The notes beneath the pieces were generated by a model. The model was not told the origin of the DNA, made no database searches, and saw only the letters and a program-made list of their open reading frames with translations. Positions 1 through 12,500 of a DNA stretch of 64,000 bases are shown piece after piece. The stretch comes from Lepas anatifera (Eukaryota; Arthropoda; Thecostraca; Lepadidae): positions 1-64,000 of the forward strand of contig JAOTON010001690.1 of assembly GCA_034440635.1 (NCBI GenBank), given 5' to 3'. The translations under genes were made by a program, and so were the position numbers. Position 1 is the stretch's first letter, and every line of letters starts with the position of its first letter.

Positions 1-562
1 CGCTGCCTCTCACCTGCCCAGGACGCTCGCTAATTCACCTGCTCGGGACGCTGGCTCTCACTTACTCCATAGGCGGATCCAGGATTGCCGATCGGGGGGC
101 ACCTTCCCGGGGGCGCCATCTGGACCAGGGGGCGCCATTCGGACCAGGGGGCGCCACTTATGACCGGCAAAAGCTATCAGGTGAGCGCCAAATCCTATCG
201 GTGGGCGCCGACTTTCGCATCCTGGGGGGGGATGGGAAGCGACATTTCAGGGGGCGCCATCGACCTTTCAGGGGGCGCCGAGGGTCGATCGGGGGAGGCA
301 CGTGCCCCCCCCTTGCCCCCCTGGGTCCGCCTATGACTTACTCGGTACACTGACTCACCTGCTCGGGATGCTAGCTCTCACTTGCTTGGAACGCTGACTC
401 TCACCTGCTCGGGACACTCACCTGCTTAGGATGCTGGTTCTCACCTGTCTAGGACGCTGGCTCTCACCTGTCCAGGACGCTCGCTTTCACCTGTTAGGGA
501 CGCTGACTCTCACCTATTCGGGACACCGACTCTCACCTGTTCGGGACGCTGACTCGTCCGCT
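1..562. repeat. Minisatellite (about 24-bp unit), interrupted by a small element
   Basis: Degenerate tandem repeats of about 24 bp, of the type TCACCTGCTCGGGACGCTG, run from the window edge to about 562. They are interrupted at about 68-345 by a GC-rich inserted element. On the minus strand each unit reads CAGGTGAGAG, a good match to a splice donor (CAG|GTGAG). Because other minisatellites in this window start at exon-intron junctions, this array may mark an exon of a neighbouring minus-strand gene to the left of the window. That last point is inference. Confidence 0.7.
68..345. mobile_element. Short non-autonomous element with GGCGGATCCAGG-type inverted ends
   Basis: The segment starts with GGCGGATCCAGGAT and ends with the near-inverse GGGTCCGCC. 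Its interior is rich in GGGGGCGCCA blocks. Related ends occur at 32650-32830, 43725-44037 and 44447-44635, so it looks like a family of miniature inverted-repeat elements. It has no coding capacity; the small ORFs through it are not credible. The superfamily cannot be assigned from the sequence. Confidence 0.5.
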
Positions 563-879
563 CAATTGAAACACGGGGATTGTATTTGGACTTGTCAATA
601 ATACCACCCATTTTTAAAGAACGATATATGTATATACATTGGCGGACTCAGGGGGATTCCAGCCATGGAACCCCTAAAGCGCTCAAGGGGGACAAATTAT
701 CTTTTGGGCCCCCCAAAGGCCGGATAAATTTTTGAAAAAGAAGTTTGCACTAGGTCTGTCGAGCAAAAATATTCGGTCCCACCCCCACCCCCTCCCCCAG
801 AAGAGCGACCATGTATTGGAGAGGTAGCTTAATACTATGGTATGTCTTCATCATTTCGACATCTTTCCTGAAAATTTCA

Positions 880-1945
880 GCTCAAGGCCATATCAGGTCA
901 GGTCACCAGGCCAGGTGAAGTGACCTCACCTAAAAAAATGTTTAGGACCGCATAACTAAACGAAGGGTTAATCGATCAAGTTCAAACTCATACCACATAT
1001 TGGGCTCACCAGGAGCTACAACATTTGTTCCGGGATTTTCGATATTGGTGACCTAAGGTCATGTGCAGAGCATGACCTCCCCATTGTAAATACATGGGGA
1101 AAATCACGAAATGAGCTTTTCTCATTAAGTATGGATGGAATCAACTTCAAACATCGGTTACGACCTGCTCTTAGCCGATTTCTGAAGTTGATGCCAAAAT
1201 TTTGACTTGTGACCTTTAAAAGGTCACCTTAGGTCAAATAAGCATTTTTTGGTGTTTTACTCTATAAATTTAAAATAAACCAAGATAGAACTTTTATTTT
1301 GTCACCAAAGTGTTTGTATGGTCACTGCAAGTCAAATGATATACATCATGACTATACCAGGTCAAGTTGGGTCAGACCGTTGACCTGGGTCAGGTCAAAT
1401 TCTTAAATTTGACCTGGCATAGCAATATCATATATCATTCGATTCGTATTGACGAGAGGATTGCAATGGTGCATAAACCATGGCTGTATCTTGTTTGGTT
1501 TGGAAGCTATTAGCGAAAAAGTAAACGCCCTTATGCATGGGTGGCTATGGACATTCCCAAGAATATGCCCAATATTCAGTGACCTGTAGCTCCCTAGGCT
1601 TTGACCTGACACGAAAATGAATGCCACTGTAATGAAAGCGCATCTCAAGAGCTTTCGAATGGTGTTAGAAAAATGTTTCTAGCTATCATAGTTTTCTGAG
1701 ATATATGAGGTTTTCTTAGTAAACCTCATATAAGCGATTTTGACCTATTTTGACCTCTGGTGACCTTGATATTGACCTGACAAGAAAAATGGCCGAAGTA
1801 TTTTCGATATCATTTTCGAAGAGCTTTCGATTGCCGTTTTGCGCTTTTTTTTCTAACTCTCTTAGTTTTTGAGATCGTGGGGGTCTTTTAGCCCCCCCCA
1901 CCAGGGCGAAGGTGGCTCGTACCCGCCACCGGGGCAAGGGTTAAG
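880..1945. mobile_element. Truncated copy of a TTAA-type element rich in AGGTCA motifs
   Basis: This stretch is strongly similar in order and wording to 45241-46049 and 56328-57300: a GGTCAGGTCACCAG block, then ATCACATA/ATTGGGCTCACC, then TGACCTAAGGTCA, then GACCTGGCAtAGCAA. It ends near 1940 with the GCGAAGGTGGCTCGTACCCGCC motif and a TTAA. The left end is missing. It is non-coding and best read as a non-autonomous DNA transposon relic. Confidence 0.55.
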
Positions 1946-1976
1946 CGGCATTAAGATCGAAGAATGAAATGATATT

Positions 1977-2100
1977 GCCGCCCCCGGTAGCTCTGTTGGT
2001 TGAACGTTGGGCCCCGGACCGTTGCGCAGAAAACTGTGATGTGGCAGTGCATTGATGCAGGCTTTGGGTTGAATCCTCTGAAATTCTCCGGCGCCCACTG
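1977..2100 (+). repeat. Possible tRNA-like SINE head
   Basis: GGTAGCTCTGTTGGTTGAACG resembles a tRNA A-box region, and about 70 bases later GGGTTGAATCC resembles a B box. The sequence does not fold into an obviously intact tRNA cloverleaf, so a tRNA-derived SINE fragment is the more likely reading. No function is claimed. Confidence 0.3.
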
Positions 2101-3472
2101 TTTGAACAGCGTAGATCGATGGCAATTGCTGGTGACAGGGTGAACTGGGCGGGGCGGTGGTCTCTGTCCTTTGTGATACGTTAAGCGCTGGCTTCCAAAT
2201 TAGCCGGCATTGCAGGAATCGCCGTTTGGATGGTGCGGTTGGGATATCCGAGACAAGTCCCTTTCTGGCTCCAGGCTTCGACCCGGAAATCCGGGATTGG
2301 AATAACTTATGTAAGGTTTGAAAAAGGTTGTATTGGCCCTCTGCGCCCGGGGTGCCCTCTCCTCAATGGTCCCGGAACTGCTGCTCATTTACGAAGACAG
2401 CTAGATCTAGAATTTACCGGCAGGGATGTGGACCGAAGCGCCACTTCTGCATCATGGGCGCAGCGTGATTACATCGATTGCCAAAGGTGCATCTACATCA
2501 AACTTTTGGGGGCAATCTAGGTAAAACAGTTGGAAACGTAGCGTTTTTACAATCTGCTAAAACGGGCTTAAGAGGTAAGAAAGAACCGGGCCTCGTAGGG
2601 AGAGGGAACTTAACCGAACTGGAACCTTTTTGGTTTCGCCCCTGCTGAGAGCTTGTTTGGGATGAGGCACTAGCCGCTTTACCCTTGGATCTGACCATGT
2701 GCCATAAAATATTTTAATCATTTCTGTCCTTTGAACCACGTAACTGCTATTTTTAGTGAAAAGATCGCCTCGAGCCCATATGGTCACCGCAGTGGCGGTG
2801 CGCTCTGTTCTTATCATGCCAACTTCTCTCAATAGATGGCACGCCAAACAATGAGGTACGCTGATAACAATGGAAAGTGGGCGGAGCTTCCAATCCAGTC
2901 GTACGTGATCCATGCCATGGCCTTGGTGGTGCCCGTGTCGCCTTTCTAAGTTTTTTTTTAGTGGCCTCTATATTAAGCAAGAAGCCTAGCGTATTATTTT
3001 ACAAGCAGCTCTTTTTGTTAGTAAAAGTATTAATGTTTGACAATTAATTAGGTGAAAGGTATTTTTAAGTATATTTAAAGGTTTAACTATCATATTTGGA
3101 AATTTAAATTTCTATTTTTTGCTTAAACTTTTGGTTATTGCTTTTAACTCAAGAGCTTTATAGTGTTGAGGCAAAAACTGCGCTTTTATTTCGAAACGTG
3201 TGACTTCTTGCTTCCTGCCCTTGAGTGTTCCGTGGTGCCTGCGTGCCGTGTCTCGTGTTCTACATCCAGTGATTGCACGCGCTGGATGGTCATCGTCGTC
3301 GGGGTCGATTCTTCTCACTCTCTCTCTTACTGTTCTTCATTTATTGATACCAAATTGATAAATTGATATTGATAAATCTTTGAGCTGGTATCATTTTTCT
3401 CAGCAGTGTGAAATATTTGATCCAAATTCTTCAAGAGGATTCAAGATTGTTTCCATCTCGCGAACTTCCAGA
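2101..3472. other. Intergenic or upstream region of TRMT112; no gene recognised
   Basis: This interval has only short, unconserved ORFs. The 5' untranslated region and promoter of TRMT112 should lie in its right part, but no clear TATA box or initiator could be fixed. A mild inverted similarity of a few tens of bases was seen, but nothing assignable. Confidence 0.4.
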
Positions 3473-3559
3473 ATGAAACTCCTCACGCATAATATGTTGA
3501 CGTCGAAGTGCTTGAAGAACGTTGTCACTGGGTATCCCCTGCTGGTGTCGATTAAATCG
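3473..3559 (+). CDS. TRMT112: TRMT112 exon 1
   Basis: It encodes 29 residues beginning [12 protein letters not shown]. The start is fixed by homology to the invariant MKLLTHN of the family, so the upstream in-frame ATG at 3380 is not used. The donor is TCG|GTAGGT. Confidence 0.95.
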
Positions 3560-6500
3560 GTAGGTTCATAATGTTTTAAATTGAATTCGTTTCTCTCAAT
3601 AAACATATACATGCTACATAATTTTATTCACTACATTATTTAGTTTAACAACTGTAACCTGCATTGGAAATATGACAAAATATTATACTTTGTTGTAACA
3701 GTGGTGGGGCAGGAAATATTATCATTAATTAGGAAATAATTATCATTACTAGAGGACATTGCTTCAAAGTCGCCAAACCTTGAGCCGTCACTAGAGTGCG
3801 CTGAAACCACTTAGAGGTTCACACAGTCACATATTGGAATAGCCTTCCTTCGTGGGTAGTTGCCAGTCTGCATAACGTGGCAGATTTCGATGAGATCTCG
3901 TTGGGGCAGCCTCGGGGTAGACCTACCGATTTGGGGCAGCTTTTGGTCGATCTTGGGGCAGGTGGGGGCTCTTGGGGCAGGAACTAGTACTTGGGGCAGA
4001 GGTCGGTACTGGTAATCACCGAGGGAAGAAGAAAAATAATGAAAAGAAATGACAATCATTAGTTAAAGTTGCGCTGTAAAAGCTGAATTGTCTCGAAAGC
4101 GTCATATTTGACATCTAGAGGAATATGGTTAAAAAGATACCAAACAAAGGAATTTTTAATAGATGTAAGTCAAAGATCCTGGAAGTGAATAAAAATCAGG
4201 CAACAGGCACCTTTCTAAAGCTAAATTTAAATTTATTTTCTAAATTTTTAACCTAAACCTAGTTTTAGTTACAAAAAACAATCTTAGAACTCGAAATAAA
4301 ATTTCCCTGTATGTAGTTTTTGCATTTCCTCTGCTATGTTTTGATCGCCAAAAGCTGGCAAATCGGGTCTATGTCAAAAGGTCCACTGTTCAAAGGGTCC
4401 ACGGTTCAAAAGAAAATAATGCCAGCCCCCTCCCCTAAGAACAAATGCTAGTCAGTGATGTGGACGTCACGAGCGTACGGGAATCTATCTTCGCTTGGGT
4501 CTTGTGAAAACCAGGGGTGAAAATATTCCAAATTTTGTCATGCTTTCATGCAAATGTGAGAAAATGGAAGGGGAAAAATGCTTTAGCTGTGGAAAAAATT
4601 ATTCTTTATCGAATTTAGTTATCAATTGAAATATTTTTTAAAGTATTGATTATACGGCGTGAAAGCAGTGGCAAATGACGTTTTTAAGGGAAAATACTTC
4701 GCTTGTAAATATACCTTTGAATAAAAGTATTCTTGAAGTTGTGCATCATGAATGCAAGATAGCTGCTGCTGTGTGTGGAGGGTGGTGAGTGCGTTGTCAT
4801 CATCGAGTTGGATGCACGGTTTTCTTTCATTTCTGGGTGTTTCGTTTAAAATGGAGTAGATAAACATGTATCGGTAAAAATACCTCCCCCCTCCCCATTG
4901 TAGGAGTCTACCCCAGCATCCAAATTTCTGCCCCAATTGGGGCAGGCTTTGGCTGCCCCAAGCGCCCTCGTCGAGTCGCCTGCCACGTTCTGCAGACTGG
5001 GGTAGTTGATGCTCCAAGTACCAATGTTTTTAAAAACTGCATCGATAAGCACTGAGAGGGTTTCTTCTACGATATCCCAAACTAGGTTGTTGATTCGCCC
5101 ATTGAATTGAGCTCAATGTGGCCGGGCAAGACATGCACCCCAGAGGGCCTCCTAAAGGGCCAGTCTGCAGAACGTGGCAGGCGATTCGACGAGGAGCTTG
5201 GGGCAGCCCAATGCCTGCCCCAATTGGGGCAGCAATTTGGATGCTGGGGCAGACTCCTCTAACTGGGGGGTATTTTTACTGATACATGTGTATCTACTCC
5301 ATTTTAAACAAAACACCCAGAAATGAAAGAAAACTGTGCATCCAACTCAACGATGACAACGCACTCACTGTCCTCCACGCACAGCAGCAGCTATCTTGCA
5401 TTCATGATGCATGACTTCAATAATACTTTTATTCAAAGGTATATTTACAAGCGAAGTATTTTCCTTAGACGTCATTTGCCACTGCTTTCATGCCGTATAA
5501 TCAATACTTTAAAAAATATTTCAATTGATAACTAAATTCGATAAATAATAATTTTTTCCACAGCTAAAACATTCTTTCCCTTCCATTTTCTCACATTTGC
5601 ATGAAAGCATGACAAAATTTGGAATATTTTCACCATTTTCCCCTGGTTTTCACAAGACCCAAGCAAAGAAAGATTCCCGTACGCTCATGTGACGTCACAT
5701 CACTGACTAGCATTTGTTCTTAGGGGAGGGGGCTGGCATGATTTTCTTTTGAACGGTGGACCCTTTGAACAGTGGACCTTTTGACATAGACCTGATTTGC
5801 CGGCCTTTGGCGATCAAAACATAGCAGAGGAAACGCAAAAAACTGCATACAGGGAAATTTTATTTCGAGCTCTAAGATTGTTTTTGTAACTAAAACTAGG
5901 TTTAGATTACAAATTTAGAAAAAAATTAAATTCAGCTTTAGAAAGGCGCCTGTTGCCTGATTTTTTATTCACTTCCAGGAACTTTGACTTTACATCTATT
6001 AAAAATTACCTTTGTTTGGTATCTTTTTAACCATATTTCTCTAGATGACAAATATGACGCTTTTGAGACAATTCAGCTTTTACAGCCCAACTTTATCTAA
6101 TGATTGTCGTTTCTTTTCATTATTTTTCTTCTTCCTCGGTGATTACCCGTACCGACCGCTGCCCCAAGTACTAGTTCCTGCCCCAAGAGCCCCCATCTGC
6201 CCCAAGATCGACCAAAAGCTGCCCCAAATCGGTAGGTCTGCCCCGAGGCTGCCCCAACGAGATCTCGTCGAAATCTGCCACGTTCTGCAGACTGGCTGAA
6301 GGGTATTCTGGTAGTAGGCAGATCACATCTCACGGTTCAAAAGGATCACATCAGAAGGTCCACTGATCAAAGGATCTAATGTTCATAGGCTCCACCCTTT
6401 GAAAGTTAGACCTTTTGAATAAGAATTCCAACGTTCAAAAGGTCCAAAGAGGCGTGCTCAGATGCATGAGAGTGGGGTGCATGATGTCACAGAGGCGTGC

Positions 6501-9500
6501 TAAGACACATGATAAAAGGAGGATATGAGAGTTAGGTTAGGTTAGGTTAGGTTAGGTTAGGTTAGGTTAGGTTAGGTTAGGTTAGGTTAGGTTAGGTTAG
6601 GTTAGGTTAGGTTAGGTTAGGTTAGGTTAGGTTAGGTTAGGTTAGGTTAGGTTAGGTTAGGTTAGGTTAGGTTTGGTTTGGTTTGGTTTGGTTTGGTTTG
6701 GTTTGGTTTGGTTGTTTGGTTTGGTTTGGTTTGGTTTGGTCTGGTTTGGTTTGGTCAGGTCAGGTCAGTTGTGTATGCCCTTGGTCCCTATTTCCTAGTC
6801 TAGGGATATCACCCCTTTTTCCAGAATCTTATTGCGCCTCTGGTCTGAGTACCACTTTAAACTACTCAAACCCTCCCTTCCGTCTTTTTCACCTCTAGGG
6901 ATTTTCTTGCAGAATGTGGGGATATTTTTAAAACATTTCCCAAAGTGGTACCCAGACCAGAGGCGCACTCAGAATCTGAAAAGAGGGGTGATATCCCCAG
7001 ATTAGGAGATAGGGACCAAGGGCATACAAAACTGACCTCACCTCACCTCACCTCACCTCACCTCACCCCCCACTCCACCCCACCTAACCTAACCTAACCT
7101 AACCTAACCTAACCTAACCTAACCTAACCTAACCCTCATATCCTCCTTTATCATGTGTCTTAGCACGCCTCTGCGGCATCATGCACCCCACTCTCATGCA
7201 TCTGAGCACGCCTTTTTGGACCTTTTGTACGTTTGACTTCTTATTCAAAAGGTCTAACTTTCAAAGGGTGGAGCCTATGAACATTAGACCCTTTAATCAG
7301 TGGACCTTCTGATGTGATCCTTTGAACCGTGAGATGTGATCTGCCTACTACCATAATACCCTCCTAAAGACCCGCATCTCCTAAGGTATCCTAAGGTAAG
7401 GTAAGAAGGATATTGGCATATACCCATATCCCATGCATAAGTTCTATCATAATTGGACAGTGTATCCAGATGCAATTATGATCCTGATTGAGCATTTGGC
7501 TATGGAAACTGGGTTTTAATCAGACTCTGGTCTCTGCATCCAATAATATTTAGCAGTTTTTGGTAGTGACAGTGTGCCAATTTCTGGGGTGCTGGGCAGA
7601 GAGCAACAGCTAGGCAAGTTGAATTTCCTACTTGTGACACATTAGCTAAATTTGCACTTTTTTTGCAGTGAAACTTTTTTTAATAATTTAATAATCCTGG
7701 TGTATATGAACTCATCGAAGGATAATAAAAATGGCATTTTTAATGACAAAGTTTTCAATAATTTTTAAGTATGGGTCTTAATTAGGGTACATAAGGCTTT
7801 CAATTCACTCTCACAATATTGTAACTTTTGAATTTTTCACTCAGCACCCTAGCATGAAACCAATTTTGGACAGTGGGTAGCATGATGGTATATATGTATT
7901 TATTAATAGTGGACAAAATAGTCTATATTATCATATTCACAGCTTAAATCTTATTTTACCATGGTCATACACTCATACACATTGCCATTGCATACACTTA
8001 TAGCCATATTATACATTACCATTAGATACACATGGTAAATATTTTTCCCACAGTGCAGAGGGTAAAGAATAGTAAGCTGCAGAGGGTAAAGCTTTTCTGC
8101 AAATTTTGGGTGAAGGGAAAGCAAAAGGAGGGAGATGTCACTTGTGCCTTTCAAAATGCACTTAGGCAATATTGATGTTAAAAATTATATATTACAGTTC
8201 TAACCTGATCCTGGTTTAAGTGTCATGGCACCTGCTGTTGTTGTACCCTGATACTCTGTCTGATTCTGCTGGCCTTCCGGCCATGGAAACTAAGACAGAA
8301 GTAGATACACACTATAAGATGATATTTAACAAGTAATGTAAAAACTTTCTCTTTTCATGCCTGCCAAAATCATGTCTGTTGCTTGTAAAAAGTTTCATAT
8401 GATACTCATTGACCTAGCTATCAGCAGATCTGTGTTTTCTATAGCAATGAAATTCTAAACTGAAAAATATGTGGTGCAATATGTTTTTTTATGATTTTGT
8501 ATTCATTTCCTTATAATGTTGCTCTGGATAGCTGCCTGAATTTTCCAGAGTTGCTTGTGATTTTATATTTCTAATATACTGAATGTACATGCCTTGGCTA
8601 TGGCTTCTGTGTTGTTTTGGCTATAACATACATTTTTATTGATTTTTCTGTAAACTTTGTTTTATTCCATTTTGCTGTATTTTGTCTCAGTCTAGGTATT
8701 GAATAAGTTTTGATTGCTGTATTTGATATGTACTTGCCCTTTGTCATATACAATATGCATATAAATTTAAGTGGCATATGTTAATTGTCATCTTGATGCT
8801 AATATAAATAACCTGTTTACAGCCTGAAGATGTCAAAGTTGAAGAAGTGGACTTCAACCCAGAGTTTATTGCAAGGATCATCCCAAAAGTCGACTGGGAT
8901 GTGCTGTGTAAAACTGCAGAGGAGGTAGGTACCGTTTTGAAATAGTAGCATGCATCATAGCTGGATCCAGGAAGGGAATAGGTATGTTTGCTGGGAGCAG
9001 GTGCCCCCCCCCTGCCATCAAACACCTGTGTCCCCGGGTCCTCTCCCCTGAAGTATTGATCCCCCCCAGGATGTAAGTATTGATGGTGATAGGTGGCACC
9101 CAAAATGGTGCCCTCCCTGGCCAGTGCCGCCCCCAACAGCAAAGCGTCGATCTGCATCGCTCCTGACTTAACTAAACATTTTGTAGAAGACGATTGATTT
9201 AATTTGTAATGGGTACTCTGGATGAATGTTGGAATTTAATTTATCTACAAACGTGTGATATTTACCAATGGTGGGCACTGGACAACCTCATCCCGACTTC
9301 GATAACGACAATTCGATAACCTTAAGCAAGGACGGCTACTTTGATAACAATAACTCGATAATGAAGTTGGTGACTTCGGTAATGCGATAACGATAACTAT
9401 TTTTTAGCAGTTCAATAAGAAGCACAGAAACATTAACGTCCTGTTCAGATTGTATCATAAGCAATTTCGATCAATAGATACTTAGTCGTTTGCCGAGAAC

Positions 9501-12500
9501 GGAAGGAAAACATCGTAAAAATATGTGTTTTCCATATATTATTGTCAATGCACATTGCTCACGCCAGCCTTCTAACGTCTTGCCAGATACAGGTCTCAAA
9601 TATTTCATCTGTGGAAGCATAGTTTCTGTCAAATAAATCGTCTGGAAAGTTAGCACAGATGCTGAAAAAATCCTCTTGGATATCCTTATCCGCTTCCTCG
9701 ACAGTTTAAGCCCTCACTCAGTGTACCCTGTTCAATCCACCACCCCTTCCTCTGCTTCGATCTCGTACCGGAGCAGGTGCACGGTTTCCCTGTAGAAGCC
9801 CGAATCGCTCGAAGTTCATGGCAGTGAGAGTGCTGCGCTTTGGCCTCAGGATGTCTGAGTCCATGGAGAACACACCACTGCGGCTGAGCTGGGGATAACC
9901 GTGTTGTAACGCTTGAACAAGCCCACTAATACCTCCCTGTAACGTGACGGGAACAAGCTCTTGTTCACATCTCCCTTCGAAATGCCACCCGATGATCAAG
10001 CGTCGAACTCCTTAGCCACTCCGATGTTGACTGAGCGACGGGCGAGGATGGGCTCAGTTTTCAAAAGGTCCTCTAACATGCTGAAGAAGTTATTTTCCGG
10101 TATCTCTTTGGTGAGGTCCTCCCCTCCGCCCTCGGGCTCCTCGGTATCGGTTAGCGTCTCCCTCGCCTCCCTATTGATGCGACTCTTGATGGTGTCTGTT
10201 TTGGTGGAATCCATGGCCGTAACGATAGGCATCCTAAATTCCGGGTGCTGGGTAATGGCCATGAGGAGTTCCTCGTCTTCAAAGAGCTTTCAAAACCTTA
10301 TTTAGAAACTGTTGCGTCCTACACCATTCAGCAGAGCATCCACGTGTCTCCGGAGTGGGCGTAGTTCTTAGCTTCCTCCTGCGAGAGGTTGGTCTTGACG
10401 ACGAGGACGGGCAGGAGGAAGCCAATATACGCGGTGGTTTCATCCTGGATTTTGTCGGGACCCTCCGCCACCGGCCTCATGACGCGGATGTACGCCTGTG
10501 CAGCCTGCCAATCCTGGTTTGTGATAACGGGCTGGTTCAGGAGATCTTGATGGGCGCAAATGGCGTTGAGCGCCGCCAACTTGTTAACGAGTATTGACGA
10601 GACGAACGAAGGAGTCGCACACGCTGTTCCACCTCGTCACTGTTAGTGTGACGAACTTAAGACCGAGGATCGAGGATCCGTCTGAATACCAACGCGATTA
10701 CAAAAATTCACTCTTAACAAAACTGTCTGAGAGTAATGGACGCAAAACGTATTTACCGAAGGAGCGCCTAAGCAACTTCAGAAGCCATTTGCAACGCATC
10801 TGATTGTCGTGAATACGCGTTTTTTTCATTTATGCAAATGTTACAGGTGTCACCAAGATGGGCTCTTTGGTGTGGCTGTGAATTATAGTTGCGTAGCGGT
10901 TAGGACCTTTTCGTGGGCGATGAAGATACTTTTTGTACTAAGTCCAATTTATTTTCCCATGTTTAGCCTGGCGTTGTGAACAGGCCGTAACTCAGCAGCA
11001 GTTCCAACACTCTGCACTGTCAGCAGCCTCCTCGTCACCACTGGTCACATGTCACGGAGCTGACTGGCAGAACTTCCCCGTCGCAATGGCGAATGCGAAA
11101 CACGACTGTCTACTCAGCGCTGAAGGCGGCTGTTTATATACGGTTTGATACCGGATGCTGACGGGTTGACTGAGAACATTTCGTCATCCAGAAATGAGGG
11201 CAACTGTGGATTTCCGAGAATACTGGGTACCAGAGTACGCCAGGTGTCTGCGAACTGGGGTGTGATGGGGTCCAATCTTAATGCAATATCCTGTCGGCAC
11301 TTCAGATCTGCATAGCACTAATGGAAGTCCATTAGTTTTATGGGCGCTTTGAACTCAATGACTGCCGTTCCCATGCCAAAGGCACGAGGATTTGGCGTCT
11401 TGGCCTTGAAGCGGTCACCTCTAAGCAGGGTTAACGCTCGGTGCGGCCACGTGGATTGGCACATGTCGGTGCAAGTTTGCGAACACGTCGGTGCAAATAC
11501 TCAAGTATGCTCTGACTGGGTGTAAAGCATTAGGTTTGACTATGGAGAGGGCTGTTTTTAAGCTTTATGAATTCAGAAATTAGTAGGTTCAAAGGGGTGA
11601 ATAAAATCTTTATTACAACAGGTTATGAGAAAAATGAAAGCAAAAAAGCTATCGTTATCGAAATACCCAAAACTGCGACTTCGATAGTCGATTATCGAGC
11701 CCTGGGAAAACGTTATCGTCGATAACGACTTCGATAATTGTCATCGATGGGAGTTATCGAAGTGCCCACCACTGATGTTTTTTCTTTATTTTCTGGACTA
11801 TCCTAATAATTCAAGGGAATGAAGATAGATTCGGAAAGGGAAAGTTGTGTTTTCTAATTATCTGCTTGAGTTTTGGTGACCAATCAAACACATGCTACTT
11901 TGTACTGACCCAGTTTCGCCCTCTGTATTGCGTGCACCCAGTTTCTAGAAAATGGAATAAATGGTTGTCGGTCGGCACGCAACTAGATAAAACACCGTCC
12001 TGTATGTAGGAGGATCAGGGAGTCTAAAGGGTACAAGTTTTGAGACAGGTTTTGGTGCTTTCATGGCTCAGATTTGCACACCTCTCAGTGACGGCGGAAC
12101 GTCCGGGTTTAGGGGGAGGAGGCACCATGGACTTTTCAACTCATTTATTTCCAGTCAACGCCGTTGGGTTAGTGTTAAAATTTCTGATTGGGGGGTATGG
12201 TGCCCCGGTACCTCCCCAGTTCCGCCGCCAGTTACCCCTCTTATAGGTCACACACCTGGAATTAGCCCAACTGGCCCACATGCCCCCCCCACCGAGACAC
12301 AAGTCGCGCTCCCGGACCTAAGTACCCGTCCCATAGGAATCCTGGATCTGCCTATGGTCGTGTATCGTTCAATTTTCGTTTGACATGTGCTTAGGTGAGG
12401 AACTCTAATTCTACCAAAACTCCTGCACATTGTGGTTAAACTCCATGTTTATGGCAGACTGGCACTATAGCCTCAAGTCTGGTTTTTCTCGGAGTGGGAA

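Larger units (their letters stand above)
6302..7360. mobile_element. Fold-back element with inverted telomere-like arrays
   Basis: This is a near-complete palindrome with arms of roughly 500-600 bp around a centre near 6900. The left arm begins GGTATTCTGGTAGTAGG and the right arm ends CCTACTACCATAATACC. With copy B removed, the direct repeat CTCCTAAAG flanks the element (5149-5157 and 7361-7369), which looks like a 9-bp target duplication. Each arm carries pentamer arrays: TTAGG then TTTGG on the left, TGAGG-type then CCTAA on the right. It has no ORF of note. A 9-bp duplication with long inverted repeats suggests a Mutator-like or fold-back class element (inference). Confidence 0.75.

Noticed and set aside
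3380..3472. Upstream start for TRMT112 at 3380
   Set aside because: The family begins with MKLLTHN, encoded at 3473; the extra 31 residues have no counterpart.
6531..7133. True chromosome end or telomere fusion point
   Set aside because: The TTAGG arrays are short, unequal, inside a palindrome with a target duplication, and genes continue on both sides.
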